Below are positions 38,928-48,660 of a DNA stretch of 64,000 nucleotides, piece after piece. The translations under genes were made by a program, and so were the position numbers. The stretch is taken from the NCBI RefSeq assembly GCF_002563715.1, contig NZ_PDJJ01000001.1:3410001-3474000 (forward strand). Direction: 5' to 3'. Under the pieces are notes generated by a model. The model saw only the letters and a list, made by a program, of their open reading frames with translations, did no database searches and had not been told where the DNA came from. Numbering within the stretch: the stretch's first letter is position 1; every line of letters starts with the position of its first letter. This DNA is from Isoptericola jiangsuensis (lineage in GTDB: Bacteria; Actinomycetota; Actinomycetes; Actinomycetales; Cellulomonadaceae).

Positions 38928-40442
38928 TCAGTGGGTCGGCTTGACGAGCGGGAAGAGGATCGTCTCTCGAATACCGGCACCCGTGAGCGCCATGAGCAGC
39001 CGGTCGACGCCCATTCCCATACCACCCGCCGGCGGCATCGCGAACTCCATCGCGGTGAGGAAGTCCTCGTCCAGCGCCATGGCCTCGTCGTCGCCCGCCG
39101 CGGCCAGCCGCGCCTGCGCCTCGAAGCGCTGCCGCTGGACGACCGGGTCCACCAGCTCCGAGTAGGCCGTCGCCAGCTCGAAACCGCGCACGTACAGGTC
39201 CCACTTCTCGACCTGTCCCGCCACCGACCGGTGGTCGCGCGTCAGCGGCGACGTCTCCACCGGGAAGTCCCGGACGAACGTCGGCGCGTGCAGGTGGTCG
39301 CCCACGTGGTGCTCCCACAGCTCCTCGACGAGCTTGCCGTGGTTGACCTTCTTCGGGTCGAGCGAGATCTCCGCCTTCTCCGCGAGAGCGGTCAGGAACT
39401 CCACCGACGTCTCCGGCGTGATCTCCTCACCGACCGCCTCCGACAACGAGTCGTACATCTTGATGTCCGCCCACTGCCCGCCGAGGTCGTACTCCTCGCC
39501 GTCGACGAGGGTCACCAGCGTCGTGCCGAACACGTCGTTCGCCGCCGTCTGCACGAGATCGCGCGTCAGCGCCGCCATCGTGTCGTAGTCGCCGTACGAC
39601 TCGTACGCCTCCACCATCGCGAACTCCGGCGAGTGCGACGAGTCCGCGCCCTCGTTGCGGAAGTTGCGGTTGATCTCGAAGACGCGCTCCACACCGCCGA
39701 CGACGGCCTTCTTGAGGAAGATCTCCGGGGCGATGCGCAGGAACAGGTCCATGTCGTACGCGTTCATGTGCGTCGAGAAAGGACGGGCCGACGCACCCGA
39801 CGCGACCGCCTGCAGCATCGGCGTCTCGACCTCGAGGAAGTCGCGCCGGTGGAAGTTCTCCCGCAGCGAGCGCACCACGCCCGCGCGCACCCGCACCATG
39901 TCCCGCGCCGCCGGGCGCGCGATGAGGTCGACGTACCGCTGACGGACGCGCGCCTCCTCCGACAGGTCCTTGTGCAGCACCGGCAGGGGGCGCAGCGCCT
40001 TCGCGGCGAGCTGCCACGAGTCCGCGAACACGCTCAGCTCACCGCGGCGGGACGCGCCGACGCGACCCTGCACGAACAGGTGGTCGCCGAGGTCGACGTC
40101 GGACTTGTAGGCCGCCAGCGCGTCCTCGCCCACCGCGTTCAGCGACAGCATCGCCTGCAGGCGGTTGCCCTCGCCGTCCTGCAGCGTGACGAAGCACAGC
40201 TTGCCCGTGTTGCGCTGGAAGACCACGCGGCCGGCCACGCCGACGACGGTGTCCGTCTCGACACCCGCCTCCAGGTGCCCGTACGTCGCGCGGACCTGCG
40301 CGATCGTGTCGGTGATCGGCAGGTTCACCGGGTAGGCCTCGCCACCCTCGGCGATGATGCGGTCGCGCTTCTCGCGGCGGACGCGCAGCTGCTCGGGCAG
40401 GTCGTCGGGCACGGCGGCATCAGTGTTCTCGAGGGTGGTCAC
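38928..40442 (-). CDS. lysS: Lysine--tRNA ligase, class II
   Basis: Charges tRNA-Lys. 504 residues: N-terminal OB-fold anticodon domain ([34 protein letters not shown]) and class II core with motif 1 ([23 protein letters not shown]), motif 2 ([26 protein letters not shown]) and motif 3 ([16 protein letters not shown]). Free-standing housekeeping form without an MprF-like membrane domain. GTG at 40442. The 196 bp upstream hold a short tandem repeat and the nadC promoter. Confidence 0.97.
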   Translation of the reverse strand: MTTLENTDAAVPDDLPEQLRVRREKRDRIIAEGGEAYPVNLPITDTIAQVRATYGHLEAGVETDTVVGVAGRVVFQRNTGKLCFVTLQDGEGNRLQAMLSLNAVGEDALAAYKSDVDLGDHLFVQGRVGASRRGELSVFADSWQLAAKALRPLPVLHKDLSEEARVRQRYVDLIARPAARDMVRVRAGVVRSLRENFHRRDFLEVETPMLQAVASGASARPFSTHMNAYDMDLFLRIAPEIFLKKAVVGGVERVFEINRNFRNEGADSSHSPEFAMVEAYESYGDYDTMAALTRDLVQTAANDVFGTTLVTLVDGEEYDLGGQWADIKMYDSLSEAVGEEITPETSVEFLTALAEKAEISLDPKKVNHGKLVEELWEHHVGDHLHAPTFVRDFPVETSPLTRDHRSVAGQVEKWDLYVRGFELATAYSELVDPVVQRQRFEAQARLAAAGDDEAMALDEDFLTAMEFAMPPAGGMGMGVDRLLMALTGAGIRETILFPLVKPTH

Positions 40443-40456
40443 CCGACGATTCTACG

Positions 40457-40513
40457 GGCGTCCCGGGAGGCGGAGGCCCGGCGTCCCGGGAGGCGGAGGC
40501 CCGGCGTCCCGGG
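40457..40513. repeat. 2.5-copy 23-bp tandem repeat upstream of lysS
   Basis: The 23-bp unit beginning GGCGTCCCGGGAGGCGGAGG is repeated exactly at 40457 and 40480, with a partial third copy at 40503-40513. It is in the divergent lysS-nadC gap and directly upstream of the lysS start, so it could affect lysS expression or be a variable-number locus. Confidence 0.85.
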
Positions 40514-40638
40514 CCAGGGTGGCCTCGCGGCACCACCGGCGAGGCGCACCCGCGGCGACCGACGGCGGCGGGGCCGGGCGCGACGGACCCGGCGGCCCCA
40601 CGGACGGGGACGGAGCGCGACGCCGGTACCGTTGCCGC

Positions 40639-41592
40639 GTGACCCCCACCGACGCGCCCCGGCCCGTGCACGCCTCGCCCTCCGTCGTCGAGCCCCCGCT
40701 CGACGACGCATGGGTCGCCCGCACCGTGACCGTCGCGCTCGACGAGGACCTCGGCGCCGCACCCGGCCGCGACGTCACCACCCAGGCCACGATCCCGCCG
40801 TCGGCCACCGGCACCGCCGACCTCGTCGCCCGCGAGGCCGGCACGGTGGCCGGGCTCGTCGTCGTCGCCGAGACCCTCGCGCAGACCGCCGGCCGGCTCG
40901 GGCTGCCCGTGCCCGACGTCACGTTCCACGCCCAGGACGGCGACGCGGTCGCGCCCGGCACGCTCCTCGCCCGCCTGACCGGGCCCACGCAGGTGCTGCT
41001 CGTCGCCGAGCGCACCATGCTCAACCTCGCGTCCCGCGCCTCCGGCGTCGCCACCGCCACCGCCGCGTTCGCCCGCGAGCTCGCCGGCACCGGCGCGCAG
41101 GTCCTCGACACCCGCAAGACCACCCCCGGGCTGCGCGCCCTCGACAAGTACGCCGTGCGCGCCGGCGGCGGCACCAACAAGCGCATGGGCCTGTACGACG
41201 TCGCCATGGTCAAGGACAACCACGTCGTCGCCGCCGGGTCCGTGCGCGCCGCCGTCGAGGCCGTCCGGGGCACCTTCCCCGACGTCCTCGTGCAGGTCGA
41301 GGCCGACACCACCGCCCAGGCCATGGAGGCCCTCGACGCCGGGGCCGACTTCCTCCTGCTCGACAACATGCCGACGCCCGTCCTCGCGGCGACCGTCACC
41401 GCCGTCCGCGAGCGCCAGGGCCGCGACGGCGTACCCGCCCGCGTCGAGCTGGAGGCGACGGGCAACCTCACGCTGGACCGGGCGCGCGAGGTCGCCGCCA
41501 CGGGCGTCGACTACCTGTCCGTCGGCGCGCTCACCCACTCCGCGCCGATCCTCGACCTCGCGCTCGACCTCCACCCCGCGTCGCTGCGCTGA
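40639..41592 (+). CDS. nadC: Nicotinate-nucleotide pyrophosphorylase (carboxylating)
   Basis: Makes nicotinate mononucleotide from quinolinate and PRPP. 317 residues with EDLGAAPGRDVTTQATIP, LNLASRASGVATAT, LDTRKTTPGLRALDKYAVRAGGG, RMGLYDVAMVKDNHV and LLDNM. GTG at 40639 (no clear ribosome site; possibly leaderless). Unusually it faces nadB convergently across a symmetric repeat array, rather than sitting in a nadABC operon. The last codons overlap the first unit of the array. Confidence 0.96.
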   Translation: MTPTDAPRPVHASPSVVEPPLDDAWVARTVTVALDEDLGAAPGRDVTTQATIPPSATGTADLVAREAGTVAGLVVVAETLAQTAGRLGLPVPDVTFHAQDGDAVAPGTLLARLTGPTQVLLVAERTMLNLASRASGVATATAAFARELAGTGAQVLDTRKTTPGLRALDKYAVRAGGGTNKRMGLYDVAMVKDNHVVAAGSVRAAVEAVRGTFPDVLVQVEADTTAQAMEALDAGADFLLLDNMPTPVLAATVTAVRERQGRDGVPARVELEATGNLTLDRAREVAATGVDYLSVGALTHSAPILDLALDLHPASLR

Positions 41593-41727
41593 GTGGCCGG
41601 TGGCTGCGCTGACTCGCGCGAACTTGCGCTGAGTGGCGGGAACCCGCGCTGACTCGCGAGTCAGCGCAGGACCCGCCGAGTCAGCGCAGCTGTCGCCGAG
41701 TCAGCGCTCCGTACGCCGAGTCAGCGC
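41586..41727. repeat. Symmetric 20-bp-period repeat array D between nadC and nadB
   Basis: Four units of GCGCTGACTCG or GCGCTGAGTGG start at 41586, 41606, 41626 and 41646, then four of the reverse complement CGAGTCAGCGC at 41657, 41677, 41697 and 41717. Both halves have exact 20-bp spacing. The middle (41646-41667) is a perfect 22-bp palindrome. The array fills the 139-bp gap and its first unit contains the nadC stop codon. Confidence 0.92.
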
Positions 41728-41731
41728 AGGG

Positions 41732-43405
41732 TCAGGCGGTGTGCAGGACGCCGTCGTCGTCGAGGCGGGCGGTGACGCGCCGCTCCCACGCCGGGTCCGA
41801 CGTCGGGAAGTCCGCGCGGAAGTGGCCCCCGCGGCTCTCCGTGCGCACCGCGGCCGCGCGGACCAGCGCACGGGCCACCTGGTGCACGTTCGTCGTCTCC
41901 CACTCGGCGGTCTGCGGGACGGCGACGACGCCGGCCGCCTCGTGGGCGGTGGTCGTCACCCCGGCGAGCTTCGCGTCGGCGAGCGCCAGCGACTCCGCGG
42001 AGCGGATCGGGCCGGCGCCGTCGGACGTGATGCGCTGCACCCGGGAGCGGGCGGCCGCCGCGACGAGCGCGGAGCCACCGGGACGCTCCACCGGGTCGAC
42101 GGTGGGCAGATCGCCGGCGTCGAGGCGCGCGACGACGTCCCGGGCCGCCCGGTAGGCGAACACCAGCCCTTCGAGCAGCGAGTTCGACGCGAGCCGGTTC
42201 GCGCCGTGCACACCCGTGCACGCGACCTCGCCGACGGCGTACAGGCCGGGCACGGAGGTGCGCCCTCGCAGGTCGGTGACGACGCCGCCCGAGTGGTAGT
42301 GCTGGGCGGGTGCCACCGGCACCGGCTCCTCGGACCAGTCGATCCCCGCCTGCGCGAGGCGCGCGGTGATGCCGGGGAACCGACGGGCCAGGAAGTCCCG
42401 GCCGAGCGGCCGCGCGTCGAGCAGGACGTGGTCGGCGCCCGTGGCGTCCATCTGCCGCACGATGGCGTGCGCGACGACGTCGCGGGGTGCGAGCTCGGCG
42501 AGCTCGTGCACACCCGGCATGAACCGGTGGCCCTCGACGTCGAGCAGGTGGGCGCCCTCGCCGCGCACCGCCTCGGAGATGAGGGGGAGCTGGCCGCGGG
42601 CGCCCGCGCCGAGCCACAGCACGGTGGGGTGGAACTGCACGAACTCGAGGTCGCCCACGACGGCGCCGGCGCGCAGGGCCGCGGCGATGCCGTCGGCGGT
42701 CGCGCCGGGCGGGTTGGTCGAGGAGCGGAACACCTGCCCGACGCCTCCGGTGGCGAGCACCACCACGGGGGCCAGGACGGCGCCGACGCCGTCGCGGGAG
42801 CCCGTGCCGCGCACGTGCAGCGTCACGCCCGCGACGGGCCGCTCCCCCGCCGCGTCCGGCGCGCCCGTGAGGACGTCCAGCACGAGCGCGTTCTCGATGA
42901 CCTCGATGCCGGGGTCGTCCTGGACCGCCTCGATCTGCGCCACCAGCGCGCGGGAGATCTCCGCGCCCGTCGCGTCGCCGCCGGCGTGCGCGATCCGGTC
43001 CGCGCGGTGCCCGCCCTCCCGGGTGAGCGCGATCCCGCCGTCCTCGGCCCGGTCGAAGGCGGCGCCCCGCGCCACGAGCTCGTGCACCCGCTCCGGGCCC
43101 TCGGTGACCAGCACCTCCACGGCCTCGGGGTCGCTCAGGCCCACGCCCGCCACCAGCGTGTCGTGCAGGTGCGCCGCAGGGGTGTCGGACGGGTCCAGGA
43201 CGGCCGCGATGCCGCCCTGCGCCCACACCGTCGACCCCGACGACAGCTCCGCCTTGGTGACGAGCAGGACGCGCGGCACCCGGCTGCGCAGCTCCAGCGC
43301 GGCCGTCAGCCCGGCGATGCCGGAGCCCACGACCACGGCGTCGGCGTGCGTCGTCCAGCCCGGTCCGGGGGCCGCGAGGGAGCGCGCGAGGCGGGCCGGC
43401 GTCAC
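41732..43405 (-). CDS. nadB: L-aspartate oxidase
   Basis: Oxidises L-aspartate to iminoaspartate in NAD synthesis, FAD-dependent. 557 residues. FAD motif [32 protein letters not shown], catalytic-region [39 protein letters not shown] and a C-terminal helical domain. GTG at 43405 overlaps the panD stop by 4 nt. No nadA is seen in the window. Confidence 0.96.
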   Translation of the reverse strand: MTPARLARSLAAPGPGWTTHADAVVVGSGIAGLTAALELRSRVPRVLLVTKAELSSGSTVWAQGGIAAVLDPSDTPAAHLHDTLVAGVGLSDPEAVEVLVTEGPERVHELVARGAAFDRAEDGGIALTREGGHRADRIAHAGGDATGAEISRALVAQIEAVQDDPGIEVIENALVLDVLTGAPDAAGERPVAGVTLHVRGTGSRDGVGAVLAPVVVLATGGVGQVFRSSTNPPGATADGIAAALRAGAVVGDLEFVQFHPTVLWLGAGARGQLPLISEAVRGEGAHLLDVEGHRFMPGVHELAELAPRDVVAHAIVRQMDATGADHVLLDARPLGRDFLARRFPGITARLAQAGIDWSEEPVPVAPAQHYHSGGVVTDLRGRTSVPGLYAVGEVACTGVHGANRLASNSLLEGLVFAYRAARDVVARLDAGDLPTVDPVERPGGSALVAAAARSRVQRITSDGAGPIRSAESLALADAKLAGVTTTAHEAAGVVAVPQTAEWETTNVHQVARALVRAAAVRTESRGGHFRADFPTSDPAWERRVTARLDDDGVLHTA

Positions 43406-44001
43406 CGAGCCGTCGAACCGGCGTCGGCGAGACGTGCGTCGTGACCTGCGTCGATCCCGCCGGCCGCCGCGGCCCGCCCGGAGGCGGTGCGCACCAGCCC
43501 GGCGGCCTGGTACGGCTCGGCGGGCACGCCCGACTCGAGCAGCCCGAAGCCGTCGGGGGCGTGCCCCGGGTCGTCGTGCACCTCGACGATGCGGTTGTCG
43601 CCGTCGACGAACACGACGTTCGGCAGGAACGTGCGGGCGTCGCGGTCCGACAGCATGCCGTACGCGATGATGATGACGACGTCGCCCGGGCTCACCAGGT
43701 GCGCGGCCGCACCGTTGATGCTGATCTGGCCCGAGCCCGGCTCGCCGGGGATGACGTACGTCGTCAGGCGGGCGCCGTTGGTGACGTCCACGACGTCCAC
43801 CTGCTGCCCGGGGATGAGGTCGGCGGCGTCCAGCAGGTCGGTGTCGACCGTGATGGATCCCACGTAGTGCAGGTCCGCCTGCGTCACCGTGGCACGGTGG
43901 ATCTTGCCGATCATCATGGGTCGCTGGAGCGACGCCGGACGGCGCACCGGGGCTCGGTGCGCATCGCCCGCGGCGACGCCCTGGGCGTTCACGTCAGTCA
44001 C
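43402..44001 (-). CDS. panD: Aspartate 1-decarboxylase, extended form
   Basis: Makes beta-alanine for pantothenate; pyruvoyl enzyme processed at Gly48-Ser49 in HYVGSITVD. The core ([18 protein letters not shown] to [13 protein letters not shown]) is complete. At 199 residues it is about 60-70 longer than typical PanD: 28 residues precede MMIGKIH and about 50 follow the usual end. The long start is supported by a perfect AGGAGG 7 nt before the GTG at 44001, whereas no such site precedes the internal ATGs. It overlaps panC by 8 nt. Confidence 0.94.
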   Translation of the reverse strand: MTDVNAQGVAAGDAHRAPVRRPASLQRPMMIGKIHRATVTQADLHYVGSITVDTDLLDAADLIPGQQVDVVDVTNGARLTTYVIPGEPGSGQISINGAAAHLVSPGDVVIIIAYGMLSDRDARTFLPNVVFVDGDNRIVEVHDDPGHAPDGFGLLESGVPAEPYQAAGLVRTASGRAAAAGGIDAGHDARLADAGSTAR

Positions 44002-44953
44002 GAGTTGCCTCCTGGCCTGCGGCGTCGTCCTCCTGCGGGGGCGCGACGTCGACGGCCTGGTTGTCGATCAGTCGGGTGGTACCCACGCGCGCCGCGACGA
44101 GCAGCAGCGCGTCACCGGTGTGGTCGGCGGGCACCTCCTCCACGGTAGCCGGGTCGACGAGCGCGAGGTAGTCCACCACAACGTCCGGGGCGGCGTTGAG
44201 GATTCCCGACGCGGTCGCCAGGACGGCCGCCACGCCGTGCCCGGCCGCGGCCTCCAGCCCCCCGCCGCGCAGCGCCTGGGACAGCGCGAGCGCGGAGGTC
44301 CGCTCGGCGTCCGACAGGTAGGCGTTGCGCGACGACATCGCCAGGCCGTCGTCCTCGCGCCGCGTCGGCACCCCCACGACCTCGACGGGCAGGTCCAGGT
44401 CGCGGGCCATGCGGCGCACCGCGAGGAGCTGCTGGGCGTCCTTCTGCCCGAACAGCGCGACGTCGGGCCGGGTCAGCTGCAGCAGCTTGAGCACCACGGT
44501 GAGCACGCCGTCGAGGTGCCCGGGACGGAACGCGCCCTCCAGCACCTCGCCGATGCGTCCCGCGCTGACCCGCACCACGGGGTCCCCGTCCGGGTAGACG
44601 ACGTCCGGCGTCGGCGCGAACACGAGGTCCGCGCCCACCCCGGCGAGCAGCGCGACGTCGCCGGCGAGGTCGCGCGGGTACTTCTCCAGGTCCTCGCCGG
44701 CCCCGAACTGCAGCGGGTTGACGAAGATCGTCACGACGACCTGCCCGGTGGGGCCCGCCTCCTGCCGGGCCCGCCGGACGAGCTCCAGGTGGCCGTCGTG
44801 CAGCGCGCCCATCGTCATGACGACCGCTCGACGGTCCGTCGGCTCCGGGCCGCTGAGGGTCCACGCGGAGAGCGCGTCGCGCAGCTCCGCGCGGGTGCTC
44901 ACCACGACGGGGCCGGGCGCCGGCGCGGTGTCGTCGGGGGTGTCGTCGGTCAT
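43994..44953 (-). CDS. panC: Pantothenate synthetase
   Basis: Condenses pantoate and beta-alanine with ATP. 319 residues: [18 protein letters not shown] (HxGH motif), [34 protein letters not shown] and [13 protein letters not shown] (KMSKS-like). A Pro/Asp-rich N-terminus and acidic C-terminus flank the core. ATG at 44953 overlaps the preceding stop by 4 nt. Confidence 0.97.
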   Translation of the reverse strand: MTDDTPDDTAPAPGPVVVSTRAELRDALSAWTLSGPEPTDRRAVVMTMGALHDGHLELVRRARQEAGPTGQVVVTIFVNPLQFGAGEDLEKYPRDLAGDVALLAGVGADLVFAPTPDVVYPDGDPVVRVSAGRIGEVLEGAFRPGHLDGVLTVVLKLLQLTRPDVALFGQKDAQQLLAVRRMARDLDLPVEVVGVPTRREDDGLAMSSRNAYLSDAERTSALALSQALRGGGLEAAAGHGVAAVLATASGILNAAPDVVVDYLALVDPATVEEVPADHTGDALLLVAARVGTTRLIDNQAVDVAPPQEDDAAGQEATRD

Positions 44954-45927
44954 GGCTGCTCCCGGGGGGTGTCGTCGAGGACGTCGAGCAGCGTGCGCGC
45001 GGCGTCGGCGTCGATGCGGTGGCTCGCGAGCGCACGGCGCGTGGCGCCGCGGGCGAGCACGGAGTAGGACTCCGGGACGTCGGTGGCCCCGGTACGGGTG
45101 GCGAGGTCGCCCAGCGCGGCGAGGTGGGTCGTGACCGTCCCCGCGTCGCCGCGGGACACCGGCCCGGTGAGCGCGGAGATCGCGCCGGGACCGACACCGT
45201 CGCGCAGGTCGGCGGCCCGGGTCGCGCCGTCGAGGGCCGCGCCGAGCAGCGGGGCCAGGACGCGCCCGGGACGCTCCACGCCCGCGGCCTCGAGCGCCTG
45301 CGCGGCCTGCGCCACCAGCACCACGAGGTGGTTCGCGCCGTGCGCGAGGGCCGCGTGGTAGAGCCCGCGGGCGTCCTCGTCGACGACGACGGGGTCCCCG
45401 CCGAGCTCGACGACGAGCGCCTGCGCGATGGGCAGCACCGCGGCGGGCGCGGTCACCGCGAACGTGCAGCCCACGAGCCGGGCGAGGTCGAGGGACATCC
45501 CGGAGAACGTCATCGCGGGGTGCACGGCGAGCGGGATCGCCCCGGCGCGGCGGGCGGGCTCCAGCACGCCGATGCCGTAGCGGCCGGACGTGTGGACGGC
45601 GAGCTGGCCGGCCTGCCAGGCCCCCACCTCGGCGAGGCCCGCGACGAGGTCGCCCAGGGCGTCGTCGGGCACCGCGAGCAGCACCAGCTCGGCGCGCTCC
45701 ACGACCTCCGTGACCTCCAGGTGGGGGACGCCGGGCAGCAGCGTCGCGATGCGCTCCCGGGACTCGGCCGAGACCCCCGACGCGCCCACGACGGCGTGCC
45801 CCGCGGACCGCAGGGCGCTACCCAGCACGGCCCCGACACGGCCCGCGCCGACGATCCCCACTCCCAGGCGGCCCGGCCGGGACGCCGGGTCCCCGGCCGG
45901 CGTCACCGACGGCGGCAGCTCCGTCAT
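44950..45927 (-). CDS. Rossmann-like/DUF2520 domain protein
   Basis: 325 residues. N-terminal NAD(P)-binding Rossmann fold ([32 protein letters not shown]) and a C-terminal helical DUF2520 domain ([33 protein letters not shown]). The fold resembles ketopantoate or 6-phosphogluconate-type dehydrogenases. Its fixed place before panC in actinobacteria suggests a link to pantoate supply, since no panE or panB is present here; this is inference. ATG at 45927, 4-nt overlaps on both sides. Confidence 0.9.
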   Translation of the reverse strand: MTELPPSVTPAGDPASRPGRLGVGIVGAGRVGAVLGSALRSAGHAVVGASGVSAESRERIATLLPGVPHLEVTEVVERAELVLLAVPDDALGDLVAGLAEVGAWQAGQLAVHTSGRYGIGVLEPARRAGAIPLAVHPAMTFSGMSLDLARLVGCTFAVTAPAAVLPIAQALVVELGGDPVVVDEDARGLYHAALAHGANHLVVLVAQAAQALEAAGVERPGRVLAPLLGAALDGATRAADLRDGVGPGAISALTGPVSRGDAGTVTTHLAALGDLATRTGATDVPESYSVLARGATRRALASHRIDADAARTLLDVLDDTPREQP

Positions 45928-47579
45928 CCCTGCTCCGTCCCGGTGGGCGCCAGCTCGGCGACCGCCTCCATCCAGCGTTCCGGCGGCTGGTGCGCGCGCG
46001 CCGTGCGGGCACGCACCGCCTGCGCGGCCAGCAGCCCGGCGGCGTCCGCGTCGTCGAGGTGCGGCACCCGCGGCGCGACCGGGCCGGGCGTCGAGTGCAC
46101 GGCGAACGTCGTCAGACCGCGGCGCCGCTGCCACGGACCCTGCTCCAGCCCGAGGGACTGGGTGCGCTCGTGCGGGACGACGACGAGGCTGCGGGTCAGG
46201 CGACCGGTGCGCAGCAGCAGCACGCGGTCCGCCACGGCGAACCCGTTGCGGCGCCAGCTCCACGGGTCGAACAGCCGCGCACGCCGCGGGCTCGTGACGA
46301 ACACGGAATCCGTGCGGGCGTCGCCCGTCAGCCCCTCGTCGAGCAGCGGCGCCACCTCGTCGGTGCGCAGGTCCGGCAGCACCAGCCACAGCGCCGTCAG
46401 CGCCTCGTCGCGCGGTCCCACCGGCAGCAGGACGTGCTGGGTGTCGTTGCCCTCGGTGCCGTACCCGGCGACGTTCACCTTGACGCGCCACCAGCCCTTG
46501 CCGCGCCACCAGAAGCCCTGCGTGATCGACAGGGCCTGCACCCGCCCCGGCGGGATCGTCTGCGCGCGCGTCTCCAGCAGGCCGTGGCGCAGCCGGATGC
46601 CGTCCGGCGAGATCGCCGCCCGGAACCCGAACTCGCCCGCGAACCGGCTGAACAGGTAGGCGCCACCACCGAGCAGACCCGGCAGGACCGAGCCCAGCAG
46701 ACCGAAGTTGCGGGTCACGCCCACCGCGACGCCCAGACCGCCGAACGCCAGCAGGATCAGCCACACCACCGGCAGCCGCAGCAGCGACACGACGAGCCGC
46801 GACGGCGGCACCTCGTAGACGAGGTTCTCCGGCGCCTCCAGCGCGGGCAAGTCCGCGGCGTCCGCGTCGGGGGTGCGCACCGCCGGCACGTCGTCGCCCG
46901 CGGGCGACACGACGTCCGCACCGGCACCGCCGTCCGCCGCGACCGCCGCGCTCTGCCCCGCCGCGACGTCGGAACGGTCGACCGCGGCGCCCGCCGTCCC
47001 CACGGGTGCGCCGTCCCCGGCGCCGGTCCGTGCCTTGCGGGCCTTGACGCCCGCCGCACGGGCGAGGATCTCGGCCCGGAGCTGGTTCGCGTCGTCGATG
47101 CGCAGGAACCCGATGGTCACCGCCGAGTCGGCACCGCCGGCGACCTCCAGGGAGAGCTCGGCCAGCCCGAACAGCCGCGCCACCAGGGGCTGGCGCACGT
47201 CGACCGCCTGCAGCCGGTCGAGGCGGGCGTGCCGCTGCTGGCGGAACAGGATGCCCTTGCGCAGGTGCGCGGCGTCGTCGTCGACCGCGTACGTCGTCAT
47301 GCGCCACGCGAGCACCGTGAAGCCGACCACGACCCCGAGGAACAGCAGGACGGCGAGCACCGCCGCCCACCAGAACCGCGCCACCTGGCCCGCGACCTCA
47401 CCGGCGACCTCGACCGAGTCGATCGCCTGGTTCCCCAGGACGAACAGCAGCGCGACGAACGCCGCCCAGGTACGCACCAGCGGCGTCACCGGGTGCACGC
47501 GCCTCCACCGCCGGTCGTCGTCGGTGCCCGTCCCGTCCGCCGGCGTGCCGGCCCCCGTCGTGGTGCCGTCCGCGCTCAC
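45924..47579 (-). CDS. Bacterial PH-domain membrane protein, long (YdbT-like)
   Basis: 551 residues. Two TM helices near residues 36-95, then repeated bPH2-type domains (AAHLRKGILFRQQRHARLDRLQAVDVRQPLVARLFGLAELSLEV; DGIRLRHGLLETRAQTIPPGRVQALSITQG; RTGRLTRSLVVVPHERTQSLGLEQGPWQRRRGL) separated by an Ala/Asp-rich linker and another TM pair. The pattern equals YdbT of Bacillus, implicated in resistance to some bacteriocins/antibiotics (family knowledge). GTG at 47579. Confidence 0.9.
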   Translation of the reverse strand: MSADGTTTGAGTPADGTGTDDDRRWRRVHPVTPLVRTWAAFVALLFVLGNQAIDSVEVAGEVAGQVARFWWAAVLAVLLFLGVVVGFTVLAWRMTTYAVDDDAAHLRKGILFRQQRHARLDRLQAVDVRQPLVARLFGLAELSLEVAGGADSAVTIGFLRIDDANQLRAEILARAAGVKARKARTGAGDGAPVGTAGAAVDRSDVAAGQSAAVAADGGAGADVVSPAGDDVPAVRTPDADAADLPALEAPENLVYEVPPSRLVVSLLRLPVVWLILLAFGGLGVAVGVTRNFGLLGSVLPGLLGGGAYLFSRFAGEFGFRAAISPDGIRLRHGLLETRAQTIPPGRVQALSITQGFWWRGKGWWRVKVNVAGYGTEGNDTQHVLLPVGPRDEALTALWLVLPDLRTDEVAPLLDEGLTGDARTDSVFVTSPRRARLFDPWSWRRNGFAVADRVLLLRTGRLTRSLVVVPHERTQSLGLEQGPWQRRRGLTTFAVHSTPGPVAPRVPHLDDADAAGLLAAQAVRARTARAHQPPERWMEAVAELAPTGTEQG

Positions 47580-48097
47580 AGGCCGGCCAGCCTCGCCTCG
47601 CCGCGGGCCGTGAGGCGGTCGCGCAGACGCTCCGCCTCCTGCGGGGCGAGCCCCGGGATCTCGGCGTCGGAGCTGGCCGCTGCGGTGTGGAGCTGCACCG
47701 TCGCGATGCCGAAGCGCCGCGCCAACGGGCCGGCGGTCACGTCCACGAACTGCATCCGGCCGTACGGCACCACGACGAGCTGGCGGAACAGGATGCCCTT
47801 GACGATGAGGAGGTCGTCGTCGCGCTCGGCGTACCCGATGGCGCGCACCTGCCGCGGGATCACCAGCAGCGCCCACACCAGCGGGAGGACCAGCGCCGCG
47901 ACGGGGATCCACAGCCACGGCGTGACGACGACCGCCAGGACGGCGCACACCAGCGCGGGCAGGCCCAGCCACAGGGACACGAGGAGGAGCCGGACCGGCA
48001 CCAGCCGGTCCGAGACGCGCGTCCACTCCACGCCGGCGGGGGCGAACGGCCCCCGGACCGCCTCGGGGTCGTCGGCCGCGGGATCGGTGCTGCTCAT
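47576..48097 (-). CDS. Bacterial PH-domain membrane protein, short (YdbS-like)
   Basis: 173 residues. Two TM helices (about 36-58 and 62-82) then one bPH2 domain (DDDLLIVKGILFRQLVVVPYGRMQFVDVTAGPLARRFGIATVQLHT). It overlaps the long PH-domain gene by 4 nt, as YdbS and YdbT genes do, so the products probably form a complex. ATG at 48097. Confidence 0.9.
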   Translation of the reverse strand: MSSTDPAADDPEAVRGPFAPAGVEWTRVSDRLVPVRLLLVSLWLGLPALVCAVLAVVVTPWLWIPVAALVLPLVWALLVIPRQVRAIGYAERDDDLLIVKGILFRQLVVVPYGRMQFVDVTAGPLARRFGIATVQLHTAAASSDAEIPGLAPQEAERLRDRLTARGEARLAGL

Positions 48098-48185
48098 GGG
48101 CCCATCTTGTCATTCCCCGGCGCGGCCGACGTGCCCGGGACGCCGTGGCGCCGCCGGGCGCCGGAGCGCCGCGGACGCCGGAGGG

Positions 48186-48659
48186 TCAGGACGCCAGCGG
48201 CTCGGCGTCCTCGGCGCCGTCGTCCGGCGGGGGCAGCTGGCAGAACTTCTCGACGACGAGCCCGACGACGGCGAGCCCGACCGCGGCGAGGGCCGCGACG
48301 CCCGAGACGATCGCCTGGTCGCGCCGCGCCTCGACCTCGAGCTGGGGCAGCACGACGATCACGGCGGCGGCGTAGCGGCCCGCGAGGAGCGCCCCGGTGT
48401 ACGCGGCCGCCTTCGCCATCGCGAAGGTGCGGGCCGCGCGCAGCCCGTCGAGGCTCGGGCGGTCCCCCCGGAGGTAGGCGCGCACGCCCCACCCGGCCCA
48501 CAGGACCAGGCAGGCCAGCAGCACGAGGGCGACGACCTCGACCCAGGCGGCGCCGGGCAGGTACGTGCCGCGGCCCTCGAGGAGCCGCAGGACCGCGGCG
48601 CCCCCGACGGCGACGAGGAGCGTCAGGCCGGCGAGGGTGCGGACCCGGGTGCGTCGCAC
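48186..48659 (-). CDS. DUF3180 family membrane protein
   Basis: 157 residues with four predicted TM helices (LAGLTLLVAVGGAAVLRLL; WVEVVALVLLACLVLWAG; ARTFAMAKAAAYTGALLAGRYAAAVIVVL; AIVSGVAALAAVGLAVVGLVVE) and a short acidic tail. Actinobacterial family of unknown function that regularly follows folK. GTG at 48659, one nucleotide after the folBK stop. Confidence 0.9.
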   Translation of the reverse strand: MRRTRVRTLAGLTLLVAVGGAAVLRLLEGRGTYLPGAAWVEVVALVLLACLVLWAGWGVRAYLRGDRPSLDGLRAARTFAMAKAAAYTGALLAGRYAAAVIVVLPQLEVEARRDQAIVSGVAALAAVGLAVVGLVVEKFCQLPPPDDGAEDAEPLAS

Positions 48660-48660
48660 G

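Noticed and set aside
43994..45927. Riboswitch controlling the pantothenate genes
   Set aside because: There is no leader: genes overlap, and no conserved riboswitch core is visible.
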